This document shows, piece after piece, positions 26,518 through 35,803 of a stretch of 45,161 bases of DNA. The notes under the pieces were generated by a model. It ran no database searches and was not told where the DNA came from. It saw only the letters and a list, made by a program, of their open reading frames with translations. Location: NCBI GenBank assembly GCA_028706715.1, contig JAQTVQ010000001.1:1-45161 (forward strand), in the 5' to 3' direction. Each line of letters opens with the position of its first letter. The first letter of the stretch is position 1. This DNA is from Minisyncoccota bacterium. Lineage in GTDB: Bacteria > Patescibacteriota > Minisyncoccia > Minisyncoccales > JAQTVQ01. The translations under genes and the position numbers were made by a program.

Positions 26518-27507
26518 ATGGAATACAAAACCGATATTTTAACGGGAGTCCGCCCGACAGGAGGGCTTACCGTTGCCAACTATTTAGGAGCGGTGAATGT
26601 TGTAAAAAACTTCCAAGACAAAGGACGCTCAACCCTGCTCTTTGCCGCTGATTTGCATGCCTTAACGGATAGGGAGCCTTCACAGATTAAAAACAATTCC
26701 ATTGAAGTCGTAGCCGACTATTTAGCCTTGGGAATAAATCCGCTCAAAACAAAAATATTTTTACAGTCTGCCATAATGGGGGAGACCGCCTCTCTGATGG
26801 CTCTTTTAGCAAGGCACACTACGGTGGCGGAACTTTTAAGGGTCCCGACTTTGAAAGAGAAATTAAAAAACAGCGCTAATCCTGAAAACGCAAACGCTTT
26901 GCTTCTTTTTTATCCGGTTTTAATGGCCGCTGACATTCTTCTGCAAAAAGCCAAGCAAGTTCCGGTGGGGGAAGACCAGCTTGTCCATCTTGAAGTTACC
27001 AGAAGGCTGGCGGAAAAATTCAACAAAAGCTACGGAGAAGTTTTTGCTCTTCCCCAGCCGCTAAAGATAAAATCATTGAGAATCCTTTCTTTAAAAGGAG
27101 AAGGGAAAATGAGCAAAACCAATCCGAACGGAGCAATTTTCCTTACAGACAGCCCGAAAGAGATTGAAAAGAAAATCAAAGCGGCTGAAACCGCCTTTGA
27201 AGGAAAGATGAACGAAAAACTGGAAAGCCATATTCTTATCGCCAAAGGACTGGCTGGAAATAAAGATGAAATATTGGAGATTGACAATATCGTCAAAGAG
27301 CATCTGTCCGGCAAAGCGGTTATGGGAAAGTTTAAGCAGGAAATGATAAAGATAACGCAAAATTTTATCGCCGGCTTCCAAGAAAAAAGAAATAAAATTT
27401 TCAAAGACCCGGATTATATTAATTCTGTGATTGAAGAAGGAAACAAGATCGCAAAAACAAACGCCCAAGAAACATTGGACTCGGCCAAAAAGGCTCTCGG
27501 CCTTTAA
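26518..27507 (+). CDS. trpS: Tryptophan--tRNA ligase
   Basis: LTGVRPTGGLTVANYLGAV, LFAADLHALTD, GEDQLVHLEVTRRLAEKFN, GKMSKTNPNGAIFL (KMSKS-like). Confidence 0.94.
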   Translation: MEYKTDILTGVRPTGGLTVANYLGAVNVVKNFQDKGRSTLLFAADLHALTDREPSQIKNNSIEVVADYLALGINPLKTKIFLQSAIMGETASLMALLARHTTVAELLRVPTLKEKLKNSANPENANALLLFYPVLMAADILLQKAKQVPVGEDQLVHLEVTRRLAEKFNKSYGEVFALPQPLKIKSLRILSLKGEGKMSKTNPNGAIFLTDSPKEIEKKIKAAETAFEGKMNEKLESHILIAKGLAGNKDEILEIDNIVKEHLSGKAVMGKFKQEMIKITQNFIAGFQEKRNKIFKDPDYINSVIEEGNKIAKTNAQETLDSAKKALGL

Positions 27508-27519
27508 GAATATTTTAAT

Positions 27520-27547
27520 AAAAAACGCGAAGCAATTCGCGTTTTTT
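27520..27547. terminator. Bidirectional terminator between trpS and the radical SAM gene
   Basis: aaaaaacgcgaagcaattcgcgtttttt. Confidence 0.85.
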
Positions 27548-28562
27548 ATTTCTCAATAATATCAAGTTTCGTCTTGCACTCAGGACAATTTCCGTCCAAA
27601 GTAAGATTTTTTATTTTGTATCCTTCCCGTTGGATGCAAAGGGCTCCGCATTGCGGACAAAAAGTATTTTCCGAATCAAGGCCGGGAACATTGCCTGTAT
27701 AAACATATTTCAAACCGGCGTCTTTTCCTATTTTATAAGCGCTTTTTAAAGTCTTCAAAGAAGTGTCCGGCGTCTTTTTCAGCTTCCAAGAAATAGCTCC
27801 GCTAAAACGGTTAATGTGCCAAGGAGTCTCCTCTCCCAGCTCTTTTTTAATGAATTTGGCGATTTTCCTGAACATTTCCGGCGAATCGCTCCTTTTTGGG
27901 ATCGCCAAGGTGGTAATTTCTATCCAAATACCGGCTTTTTTTAAATTCTTGCAGGTTTCTAAAACCGGTTCCAGCCTTGCTCCGCAAGTCTGCCGATAGA
28001 ACTCCTCCGTAAATCCTTTGATGTCAATATTGCAGGCGTCCAAAAAGGGAATAACCTCTTCTCTTGATTCCTTGCTCATAAAACCGTTTGAAACCCAAAC
28101 ATTTTTCAACCCGGCTTTTTTGGCCAGCTTCATAATATCCAAGGCGTATTCCAAAAAAATAGTGGGCTCTGTGTAGGTGTAAGAGATGGAAGCGGTTTTG
28201 CTTTTCAAAGCTTCTTGAACAATTTCCTGGGGCGAGAGTTCTTTCCCCGGCATTTCGGCTAAATTTTTACAATTTTGAGATATATCATAATTCTGGCAGT
28301 TCAAACAGGAAAAGTTGCATCCCGCGGCTCCCACTGACAGAGAAGAGCTTCCGGGCAAGAAATGGAATAACGGCTTCTTTTCAATCGGGTCAACATTGCA
28401 AGCTAAAGCCTTTCCGTAATTTAAGACGAAAAGCTGTCCGTTAATGTTCTCTCTCACTCCGCAGATTCCTCTTTTTCCGGGCAAAATAAAACATCCGTGC
28501 GCGCAAGTTTGGCATTGGACATTTTCTCTTTCCAGTTTCTTATAGAGCAATACTTCCTTCAT
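27546..28562 (-). CDS. AmmeMemoRadiSam system radical SAM enzyme
   Basis: CQTCAHGCFILPGKRGICGVREN, GAAGCNFSCLNCQNYDISQ, SYTYTEPTIFLEYALDIM, C-terminal CPQCG zinc-ribbon-like tail. Confidence 0.9.
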   Translation of the reverse strand: MKEVLLYKKLERENVQCQTCAHGCFILPGKRGICGVRENINGQLFVLNYGKALACNVDPIEKKPLFHFLPGSSSLSVGAAGCNFSCLNCQNYDISQNCKNLAEMPGKELSPQEIVQEALKSKTASISYTYTEPTIFLEYALDIMKLAKKAGLKNVWVSNGFMSKESREEVIPFLDACNIDIKGFTEEFYRQTCGARLEPVLETCKNLKKAGIWIEITTLAIPKRSDSPEMFRKIAKFIKKELGEETPWHINRFSGAISWKLKKTPDTSLKTLKSAYKIGKDAGLKYVYTGNVPGLDSENTFCPQCGALCIQREGYKIKNLTLDGNCPECKTKLDIIEK

Positions 28563-28720
28563 TTAAAATAGTTATAACATAAAAAGCGGAAAAAATCCAT
28601 ACAAAAACAGACTATTGAAAAAAAAGCGATTTATTACTAAAGTAAGATTACCTAGCTCTTTTAAAGGGCTTTTGGCTGTTTTTGCGCAAAAATCTTGCGC
28701 AAAGAAAGGAGGGTAGGAAA

Positions 28721-29110
28721 GTGAAAGAAAGAAGGACTTCCATAACCTTGAAAAGCGAAGGAAAGGTTTTGAGGACTATTGACGGTCCTTTGGCCGGCAT
28801 AGTGGACAGGGCGATAACCCAAGCATTGGTTGAAATAGCCAGCGAAGCGGAGAAAAAGACAGCTGTCTCCGGAGATATAGGAGATAATTCCATAATCCGC
28901 GAAAAAATCCAAAAGCGGGAATGGGTTGACTCCAATGCTCCGGCAGATTTCAGCTATTCAAAGATTATCGCTGACGCCATTGACGCGCTTGAGGCAATGG
29001 ATATGCAAAGCGACGGAGCTAAAATTGTCTTCGTCAAGCAAAGGATATTGGAGGAACGACTAAAGACCGGTTTGAGAAAAACGCCAAAAAGCCGCCCGTT
29101 AAGGGCATGA
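28721..29110 (+). CDS. Hypothetical protein
   Basis: GTG start preceded by aaaggagggt SD; open ORF; terminator follows. Confidence 0.55.
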   Translation: MKERRTSITLKSEGKVLRTIDGPLAGIVDRAITQALVEIASEAEKKTAVSGDIGDNSIIREKIQKREWVDSNAPADFSYSKIIADAIDALEAMDMQSDGAKIVFVKQRILEERLKTGLRKTPKSRPLRA

Positions 29111-29114
29111 CCAT

Positions 29115-29142
29115 AAAGGGTTGGATTTTTTCCAACCCTTTA
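29115..29142 (+). terminator. Intrinsic terminator
   Basis: aaagggttggattttttccaacccttta. Confidence 0.7.
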
Positions 29143-29189
29143 AAACCGAAAAAATTATAATAGCCGCAGTTTTATGATAAAATCCTTAT

Positions 29190-29780
29190 ATGAACCAACA
29201 TCGCCTTTTTATCGCCGTTAATCTTCCGGAAAGAATAAAAAACCGGCTTGATTATTACCAAAATGCATGGCCGGATCTTCCGGCAAAATGGACAAAGCCT
29301 ATGAATCTGCATATTACTTTGCTGTTTCTAGGCAACATCGTTGAAAAGGATATTCCTGCCGTTTTGGACACAGTGGAATGTGTTTCCAAAAAATATCCTC
29401 CGGCAAAATTGGAGTTTGAAAAAATAACTTACGGCCCTCCCAAGAAAATTCCGCCGCGAATGGTTTGGATAACGCTCAAAAAAAGCGATATTTTGGCTAA
29501 AATGAAAGAAGAGATTGAACAACTTTTAATCGCTCAAAACATCCGCTTTCAAATAGAAGACAGGGAATTCTCTCCCCATATAACCTTCGCAAGGCTGAAA
29601 AGTTTTGAGCTAAGACAAATGGATCCGGAAGAAGTTCCTCAAATTGAAGAAGAAATCAATCTTAATTTTGAAGTTAAAGCCATTGATCTTATGGAGAGCC
29701 GAATGAAAAAATTCGGCCCGGAATATGACGTGCTTGAATCGTGCGAGCTGAAGGGAGAAGAATTAGAAATTGAAAATTAA
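29190..29780 (+). CDS. thpR: RNA 2',3'-cyclic phosphodiesterase (2'-5' RNA ligase family)
   Basis: RLFIAVNLPERIKNRL, two HxTx motifs NLHITLLFLG and SPHITFARLK. Confidence 0.93.
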   Translation: MNQHRLFIAVNLPERIKNRLDYYQNAWPDLPAKWTKPMNLHITLLFLGNIVEKDIPAVLDTVECVSKKYPPAKLEFEKITYGPPKKIPPRMVWITLKKSDILAKMKEEIEQLLIAQNIRFQIEDREFSPHITFARLKSFELRQMDPEEVPQIEEEINLNFEVKAIDLMESRMKKFGPEYDVLESCELKGEELEIEN

Positions 29781-29789
29781 TAATTCTCT

Positions 29790-31169
29790 ATGAAGATTCA
29801 CTTTATCGGTATCGGAGGCATCGGCGTCAGCGCCATTGCCAGGCATTATTTGGAAAGCGGCTGCAAAATAAGCGGTTCTGATTTGGCTTCTTCCGATATC
29901 TCCGAATCATTAAAAAAAGCCGGAGCAAAAATCATCATCGGCGAACATAATGCAAAGAATCTTCCTTCAAACATTGACAAGATAATTTACAGTCCTGCCG
30001 TGCAAGAAACCAACCCCGAGCTTAAAGAAGCGAAAAAGCTGCAATCTTTAAACCCAAACATAAAAATTTTAAGCTATCCTCAAGCGTTGGGAGAATTAGC
30101 TAAAAATTATTACACGATCGCTGTATGCGGAACCCATGGGAAAAGCACTACTTCTTCAATGATCGGGCTGGCTATGATAAAAGCCGAAAAAGATCCGACC
30201 ATCGTTGTCGGCACCAAATTAAAAGAGCTGAATAATTCCAACTACCGCAAAGGAAAAAGCAAATATTTAGTTATTGAGGCATGCGAGCATTTTGCTTCCT
30301 TCTTGAATTATTGGCCGCAAATAATCATCTTAACCAATATAGAGCTAGACCATTTGGATTTTTACAAAAATTTGGAAAATTATTCCAAATCTTTTAAAAA
30401 GTTCATCAAGCATCTTCCCGAAACCGGTTGCTTGATAGCCAATAAAGACGATGAAAATACCCAAAAACTTTTAAAATCTGAAAAGAATTGGAATTTTAAA
30501 ATAATTAATTACAGCCTAAAGCAGAAAGAAGCAAAGATCCTTGAAAAAATCCTGAAAATTCCGGGGAAGCACAACATCTCAAACGGCTTGGCTGCGCTGG
30601 AAGCCCTTAAAGCGTTGGGAATTAAAAGTGAAAAAGCGATTGAGGCGCTTTCCGAATTTAAAGGCTCATGGAGGCGTTTTGAACAAGGAGAATTTAATTC
30701 CGGCAGCAAAAAATTCGTCTTGATTGACGATTACGCCCACCATCCGGCTGAAATTTCCGCAACCCTGAAGGCAGCAAGAGAAAAATTTTCCGATAAAAAA
30801 ATTTGTTGTTTTTTTCAGCCCCACCAATACAAACGGACCGACCTGCTTTTTAAAGATTTTGTTAAGGTCTTGGAAGAAGCTTCCAAGAAAAAATGGGCCG
30901 ATAAAATATTCATTACCGATATTTACGATGTGGCGGGAAGGGAAGATAAACTTTCAAAAAAGAAAGTCAGCGCCCAAAAACTGGCCGGCGCCGTTAAAAG
31001 CAAATTTGTTTCTTATCTTCCGAAAGAAGAAATTACGCCTTTTATCAAAGACAATTTGGAAGACAAAGAAATTATTTTAGCGATGGGAGCCGGAAACATC
31101 TATCAAGTTTTCCACAAAAACATTTGCTCTCAAGAGAGTATTAAGATAAAATTGAAAAAGACGATTTAA
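29790..31169 (+). CDS. murC: UDP-N-acetylmuramate--L-alanine ligase (MurC-like)
   Basis: IHFIGIGGIGVSAIARHYLESGCKISGSDL, AVCGTHGKSTTSSMIG, LIDDYAHHPAEISATLKAAR. Confidence 0.9.
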   Translation: MKIHFIGIGGIGVSAIARHYLESGCKISGSDLASSDISESLKKAGAKIIIGEHNAKNLPSNIDKIIYSPAVQETNPELKEAKKLQSLNPNIKILSYPQALGELAKNYYTIAVCGTHGKSTTSSMIGLAMIKAEKDPTIVVGTKLKELNNSNYRKGKSKYLVIEACEHFASFLNYWPQIIILTNIELDHLDFYKNLENYSKSFKKFIKHLPETGCLIANKDDENTQKLLKSEKNWNFKIINYSLKQKEAKILEKILKIPGKHNISNGLAALEALKALGIKSEKAIEALSEFKGSWRRFEQGEFNSGSKKFVLIDDYAHHPAEISATLKAAREKFSDKKICCFFQPHQYKRTDLLFKDFVKVLEEASKKKWADKIFITDIYDVAGREDKLSKKKVSAQKLAGAVKSKFVSYLPKEEITPFIKDNLEDKEIILAMGAGNIYQVFHKNICSQESIKIKLKKTI

Positions 31170-31272
31170 ATAATAAATTTCCCGCAAATATTTTTATAAG
31201 CGGGGATTAACCGCAATATAGGTTTTTTCATCTCTAAAAAAGCGTTAGAAAAAGCCTGCATTGGAAATAATT

Positions 31273-31455
31273 ATGGAAATTTCAACAATAATGTTGATTG
31301 TTATAGCCGTTGCCGCCCTCGGTTTTGTCGCTTATTATATGATGTCCAAAAAAGAAACCCCCGCTGAAATTGAAACCCGGCAACCCGAACAGCCCCAGCC
31401 GGTTCAACAGCCCGAACAGCCCCAACAGACAGAAGAAACCCCTATTCAAAAATAG
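31273..31455 (+). CDS. Small single-TM protein with Pro/Gln-rich tail
   Basis: MEISTIMLIVIAVAALGFVAYYMMSKKETPAEIETRQPEQPQPVQQPEQPQQTEE; short internal DNA repeat cccgaacagcccca. Confidence 0.55.
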   Translation: MEISTIMLIVIAVAALGFVAYYMMSKKETPAEIETRQPEQPQPVQQPEQPQQTEETPIQK

Positions 31456-31472
31456 CTAGAAGCATCTTTTTT

Positions 31473-31508
31473 AAACCTCCTTTGTCCGTAAAAAGCAAAG
31501 GAGGTTTT
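31473..31508 (+). terminator. Intrinsic terminator upstream of pheS
   Basis: aaacctcctttg-tccgtaaaaag-caaaggaggtttt. Confidence 0.8.
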
Positions 31509-31609
31509 AGTTTGGCTTTTCCTTGGAGAAAAAGAGAATTTATTATATAATCCAAATTGCCATTTTTATTATTACAGCTTTTATTATCACAGAAAAAGAT
31601 TCAAACGGT

Positions 31610-32632
31610 ATGGACAATAATATTTTAGAAAGAATGTCTCAAGAGCTTGAAGCCGCAAAATCACCGGAGGAGCTTCAAGAAATTTGGAGAAAATACCTGG
31701 GAAAAAAAGGAGAATTAAAAATACTCTTAAAAAGCATCGCCGCAATGAGCGACGCTGAAAAGTCTGTCCAATCTCCCGCAATACAGGCCGCTCATAAAAA
31801 AGCGCTGGATCTTTTTGCGCAAAAAGAAAAGTCCTTAACCCAAGCAGAAGCCGGCAAAAAACTTCTAAGCCAAGCCGAACCGTTGAGATTGCAAAAAGCC
31901 AAGATAGGGCATCTTCATCCGATAACCCAAACAATCAGGATGCTTAACCAAACTTTTACGGAAATGGGATACAGCATAATGGACGGCCCGGAGATAGAAA
32001 CGGAAGAATATTGCTTCCGACGGCTTAATGTCCCGAGTGACCATCCGGCCCGAGATATGCAGGACACCATATATATTCAAGAACCGAATATCTTGCTAAG
32101 AACGCAAACTTCTTCAATAGAAGCCCATGTCTTGGAAGATTATACTCCGCCGTTTAAGGTCGTTTGTCCGGGAAGAGTCTATCGCAATGAAAAAGTAAAT
32201 AAAAGCAACCACTTTATCTTTCACCACTATCAAGGAATCGTTGTTATGGAAAAAACATCGCTTAAAGACTTATTCGGCACGATTGAATATTTGTTTAAAA
32301 AAATATACGGCCCTGAAGTAAAAATAAGGTTTAGGAATAAATATTATCCCGAAGTTGAACCGGGAGTCGGACCGGACATGCAATGCTTTAACTGCCAAGG
32401 CAGCGGCTGCGCGGTATGCAAAGGAGTAGGCTGGATTGAAATGGGAGGAGCGGGAATGATACATCCAAACGTTATGAAAATGGCGGGCCTTGATACTAAA
32501 AAATGGAAAGGATTCGCTTTCGGTCTCGGATTGGACCGATGGGTAATGGCAAAATACAATATTACCGATATCAGAACTTTATTGGGAGGTAATTTGGGTT
32601 ATAAATATTACAAAAATGAAAGCACTCTATAG
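31610..32632 (+). CDS. pheS: Phenylalanine--tRNA ligase alpha subunit
   Basis: HPITQTIRMLNQTFTEMGYSIMDGPEIETEEYCFRRLNVPSDHPARDMQDT, GLGLDRWVMAKYNITDIRTL; start set at the internal MDNNILERMSQ. Confidence 0.93.
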   Translation: MDNNILERMSQELEAAKSPEELQEIWRKYLGKKGELKILLKSIAAMSDAEKSVQSPAIQAAHKKALDLFAQKEKSLTQAEAGKKLLSQAEPLRLQKAKIGHLHPITQTIRMLNQTFTEMGYSIMDGPEIETEEYCFRRLNVPSDHPARDMQDTIYIQEPNILLRTQTSSIEAHVLEDYTPPFKVVCPGRVYRNEKVNKSNHFIFHHYQGIVVMEKTSLKDLFGTIEYLFKKIYGPEVKIRFRNKYYPEVEPGVGPDMQCFNCQGSGCAVCKGVGWIEMGGAGMIHPNVMKMAGLDTKKWKGFAFGLGLDRWVMAKYNITDIRTLLGGNLGYKYYKNESTL

Positions 32633-34595
32633 CCAGTTCAAAGAGCTAATTCCCGGCTTGAAAGCCGGAGCAAAACAAATAGGCGAGGCAATGACCTTGA
32701 CCGGTTTTATGATGGACTCCCTTGAGGAGGTCGTTTATAAAGGCAAAAAAGATTATTTAATGGGATTTGAGGTAAGGCAAAACAGGGGAGACTGCTTCTC
32801 GGCCATAGGGCTGGCTCGCGAAGCGGCCGCTTTTTACGGCCTGAAAACGCAAGCCCCTAAAGCGAAGCCGATAAAACAGGGAAAGGAAAAATTAAAAATA
32901 AAGATTGAATCAAAAGAAACGGTCAAAAGAGTATTGGCCGTAAAAATTGACGGATTGGAAAATAAAGAATCTCCGGCGTGGCTGAAAGAATATTTGAAAT
33001 TTTACGGTTTGAACAGCATCAATCTTTTGGTTGATCTTTCCAACTACGTAATGATGCTGACCGGCTATCCGTCTCATTTAATAGACTTCAAAAAAACGGA
33101 CGGACAGCTGTCGTGGGCTTTAAACAGCGAGTTTAATTCTATCACCACCTTATTCGGAACAACCGTCGCTTTATCCAAAAAAGAAGAATTGATTATAAAA
33201 GACGGAGAAAAAATCATTGCTTTAGCCGGATTGGTGGGAGGAAAAGACGCCGCCATTGATATGGACAGCAATTCCATTATCGCCGAAGTCGCCGTTTATA
33301 ACGGAGCGATTATCAGAAAAAATTCCCGCAGCTTGAATATTGTTACGGAGGCGGGACATAGACTGGAAAAAGGACTGGATTCGGACGGCGCGGAATACGC
33401 AATGAATCTTCTCGTTTCTTTAATTTTGGAACATGCGAAAGGAAAGGTTTCCAGCGAAGTATTCAGCTTTTATCCCAAAAAGCAATCTTCTCGCACCATT
33501 AAATTTGAACCCGGAATGGCCAGCGATATCGCCGGGGTTGAAATACCGGAAAAAGAAATCTTAAAAATCTTTAAAAATTTAAATTTCAAGGCGGAAAAAA
33601 TCGGCAAAAACATTTCAGTGAAAGTCCCTTCTTACCGGCTGGATGTAGCTATGCCCGAAGATTTAGCCGAAGAAATTGCAAGAATATACGGTTACGACAA
33701 AATACCGGGAACCCAGCCGCCAAAATTGAAAGTTACCCCTAAAATCACTCCTAAAAATATTATTTTGGCTGAAAAAATAAGGGATATTTTAACGTCTTTG
33801 GCTTTTGATGAAATTTTGTCATGGCCTCTTACTCCTGCCGGACTGAATGAACAAATTAATTATCGTAATTGGAACAAGGCCGTAACGCAAAACTCAATGA
33901 ATGAGCTTTTCCCGGAGTTGAGACAATCAATGGCCGCGGGGTTGCTAAACCAGCTCAAAGAATATTCCAAGAAAAACGTTGAATTTATTGATATTTTTGA
34001 AATTGGAAAAGTTTTCGGAGAAAAAAATGGAAAATATTCAGAAAACGATTCTCTCGGAATAATGTCGGTTTCAAACAAGAAAACTTTTAATGAATTTAAA
34101 AACAAGACAGAAAACCTATTAAGACTGATCGGATTGGACGGCATTAATTACTTTGAACCGTCCGCAAAGCCGGCTATCGCCAATCCAGCCTCTTGCTGGA
34201 GAATAGCTTCAGGTAAAAACCAAATCGGCATTATTTATAAATTGGTTCCTCAAGAAAACAGCGAAAATATTTACTTCGCCGAAATTAATATTGCAAAAAC
34301 CGTTGAGATTCTTTCCAAGCCGAGCGCCGGATCAACGGTAGAGCTCAACCAAAAATTAATTCCCTTGGACGCCAATATAGAACTTGATATAAGCGAATCA
34401 ATTTTTGAATACTTGGAAGAAGCCAAGAAAAAAATCGGAAAAAACCGCCTTTGGAGCATTGATGTTACAGATGCTTATAAAACAGAAGACAAGATTAAAT
34501 ACACGATAAGAGCCAGCTATCAAGAAATTACAGATCAAGAAGCTAAAAAAATACACTTGGAAGCATTTAATCTTAATCCAAACCAGCAGATTTAG
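32616..34595 (+). CDS. pheT: Phenylalanine--tRNA ligase beta subunit, lacking the N-terminal tRNA-binding domain
   Basis: B3/B4 and B5 regions (FEVRQNRGDCFSAIGLAREAAAFYG, PSYRLDVAMPEDLAEEIARIYGYDKIP) and C-terminal FDX-ACB; overlaps pheS. Confidence 0.9.
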   Translation: MKALYSQFKELIPGLKAGAKQIGEAMTLTGFMMDSLEEVVYKGKKDYLMGFEVRQNRGDCFSAIGLAREAAAFYGLKTQAPKAKPIKQGKEKLKIKIESKETVKRVLAVKIDGLENKESPAWLKEYLKFYGLNSINLLVDLSNYVMMLTGYPSHLIDFKKTDGQLSWALNSEFNSITTLFGTTVALSKKEELIIKDGEKIIALAGLVGGKDAAIDMDSNSIIAEVAVYNGAIIRKNSRSLNIVTEAGHRLEKGLDSDGAEYAMNLLVSLILEHAKGKVSSEVFSFYPKKQSSRTIKFEPGMASDIAGVEIPEKEILKIFKNLNFKAEKIGKNISVKVPSYRLDVAMPEDLAEEIARIYGYDKIPGTQPPKLKVTPKITPKNIILAEKIRDILTSLAFDEILSWPLTPAGLNEQINYRNWNKAVTQNSMNELFPELRQSMAAGLLNQLKEYSKKNVEFIDIFEIGKVFGEKNGKYSENDSLGIMSVSNKKTFNEFKNKTENLLRLIGLDGINYFEPSAKPAIANPASCWRIASGKNQIGIIYKLVPQENSENIYFAEINIAKTVEILSKPSAGSTVELNQKLIPLDANIELDISESIFEYLEEAKKKIGKNRLWSIDVTDAYKTEDKIKYTIRASYQEITDQEAKKIHLEAFNLNPNQQI

Positions 34596-34637
34596 AAAAA
34601 ATAAAAATCCGGCCCTGACGCAGCTCGCCGCCCTATT

Positions 34638-34955
34638 ATGGAAACAAAAAAGTTTCAAAAAAAAGTTGAAGATTTTATTTGTGAAAAATGCGGAGCAAAA
34701 AATATTGGAAGGGGATATAACGACCATTGCTGTAAATGCCTTTGGTCAAAGCACGTTGATATTAATCCGGGAGACAGGCAGTCGGACTGCGGCGGAGCAA
34801 TGGAGCCGATAGCGGTTGAGATTAGAAAAAGCGGAAGGGAATACATTATCCATTACAAATGCCAAAAATGCGGCTATGAATATAAAGTCAAGGCCATGCC
34901 CGAAGACAATTTTGAAGAGATCTTAAAGCTGTCCAATAAGCCTATAAAAGAATGA
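34638..34955 (+). CDS. RNHCP domain-containing protein
   Basis: DFICEKCGAKNIGRGYNDHCCKCLWSKHVDINPGDRQSDCGGAMEPI. Confidence 0.8.
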   Translation: METKKFQKKVEDFICEKCGAKNIGRGYNDHCCKCLWSKHVDINPGDRQSDCGGAMEPIAVEIRKSGREYIIHYKCQKCGYEYKVKAMPEDNFEEILKLSNKPIKE

Positions 34956-34996
34956 TCCACTTGCAAAAATCAAAAAAACAGTTTAAATATTAAAGT

Positions 34997-35074
34997 ATGG
35001 AAGAAAGAAATCTAATAAAATTAATTAATAATTCGGAAAGAATAATAATTTTAAGTTTTGTAAAAAACAGTTAA
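34997..35074 (+). CDS. Putative 25-aa leader ORF MEERNLIKLINNSERIIILSFVKNS
   Basis: TTGCAA (34961)-17-TAAATA (34984) then ATG 7 nt later; terminator-like hairpin aaaactctgc-gaag-gcggggttttttg directly after the stop. Confidence 0.3.
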   Translation: MEERNLIKLINNSERIIILSFVKNS

Positions 35075-35107
35075 AAACTCTGCGAAGGCGGGGTTTTTTG
35101 TTAGAAA

Positions 35108-35803
35108 ATGCTTACTTCAAAATTTTGGGCTGAATATTTCCAAGTTTACGATTTTTTAAATATATTAATTCCTTATCAGGAGTTGATAGCGACAGTTTGC
35201 GAAAAACTAGAAATACAAAAAAATGAAAAAGTATTAGAAGCCGGCTGCGGAACTGGTAATTTAGCATTAGAAATAGGAAAAAGGGGAGCTGAAGTTTTTG
35301 GGCTTGATAGCTGCCAAGAAGCTTTAAATTTTTATTTAGAAAAAGATAAAAATGCCAAAGTTACCTTTTCTGATTTGACTAAAAAACTCCCTTTCCCCGA
35401 TAATTATTTTGACAAAATTGCATGCAATAATACCTTATATACCATTTCTAGAGAGGAGCAATTGAAAACGCTGAAAGAACTTTTTAGAATTTTAAAGCCA
35501 GGAGGCAAGATAGTGATCGTAAATCCAAAACACGCATGGAGGCCAATGAAAATATATTATGAGGGGGCAGTAAAAACCATTAAAAAAAATGGATTCGTCA
35601 AGGGTTTTATAGAAATTAATAAATTGGTACTTCCTGCAATTAAAATTTTAAATTATAATTATAGGATAAAAAAAGAGTCAAATTATTATTTTTTCAATAA
35701 AGAAGAGCAAAGAGAAATACTAGAAAAGGCTGGATTTAAAAAAATTTCAAAAACAGAACCTATCTACGCTAGGCAATGCTTATTAAATTATGCCGAAAAA
35801 TAA
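35108..35803 (+). CDS. Class I SAM-dependent methyltransferase
   Basis: EKVLEAGCGTGNLALEIGKRGAEVFGLDSCQEAL, NTLYTISREEQLKTLKELFRILKPGGKIVI. Confidence 0.9.
   Translation: MLTSKFWAEYFQVYDFLNILIPYQELIATVCEKLEIQKNEKVLEAGCGTGNLALEIGKRGAEVFGLDSCQEALNFYLEKDKNAKVTFSDLTKKLPFPDNYFDKIACNNTLYTISREEQLKTLKELFRILKPGGKIVIVNPKHAWRPMKIYYEGAVKTIKKNGFVKGFIEINKLVLPAIKILNYNYRIKKESNYYFFNKEEQREILEKAGFKKISKTEPIYARQCLLNYAEK

Noticed and set aside
31523-31609. N-terminal extension of PheS (MEKKRIYYIIQIAIFIITAFIITEKDSNG) and Leu-rich ORF at 31556
   Set aside because: The extension overlaps a TTGGAG-17-TATAAT promoter and is unlike PheS; the Leu-rich ORF starts at TTG, has no terminator partner and likely reflects AT-rich sequence.
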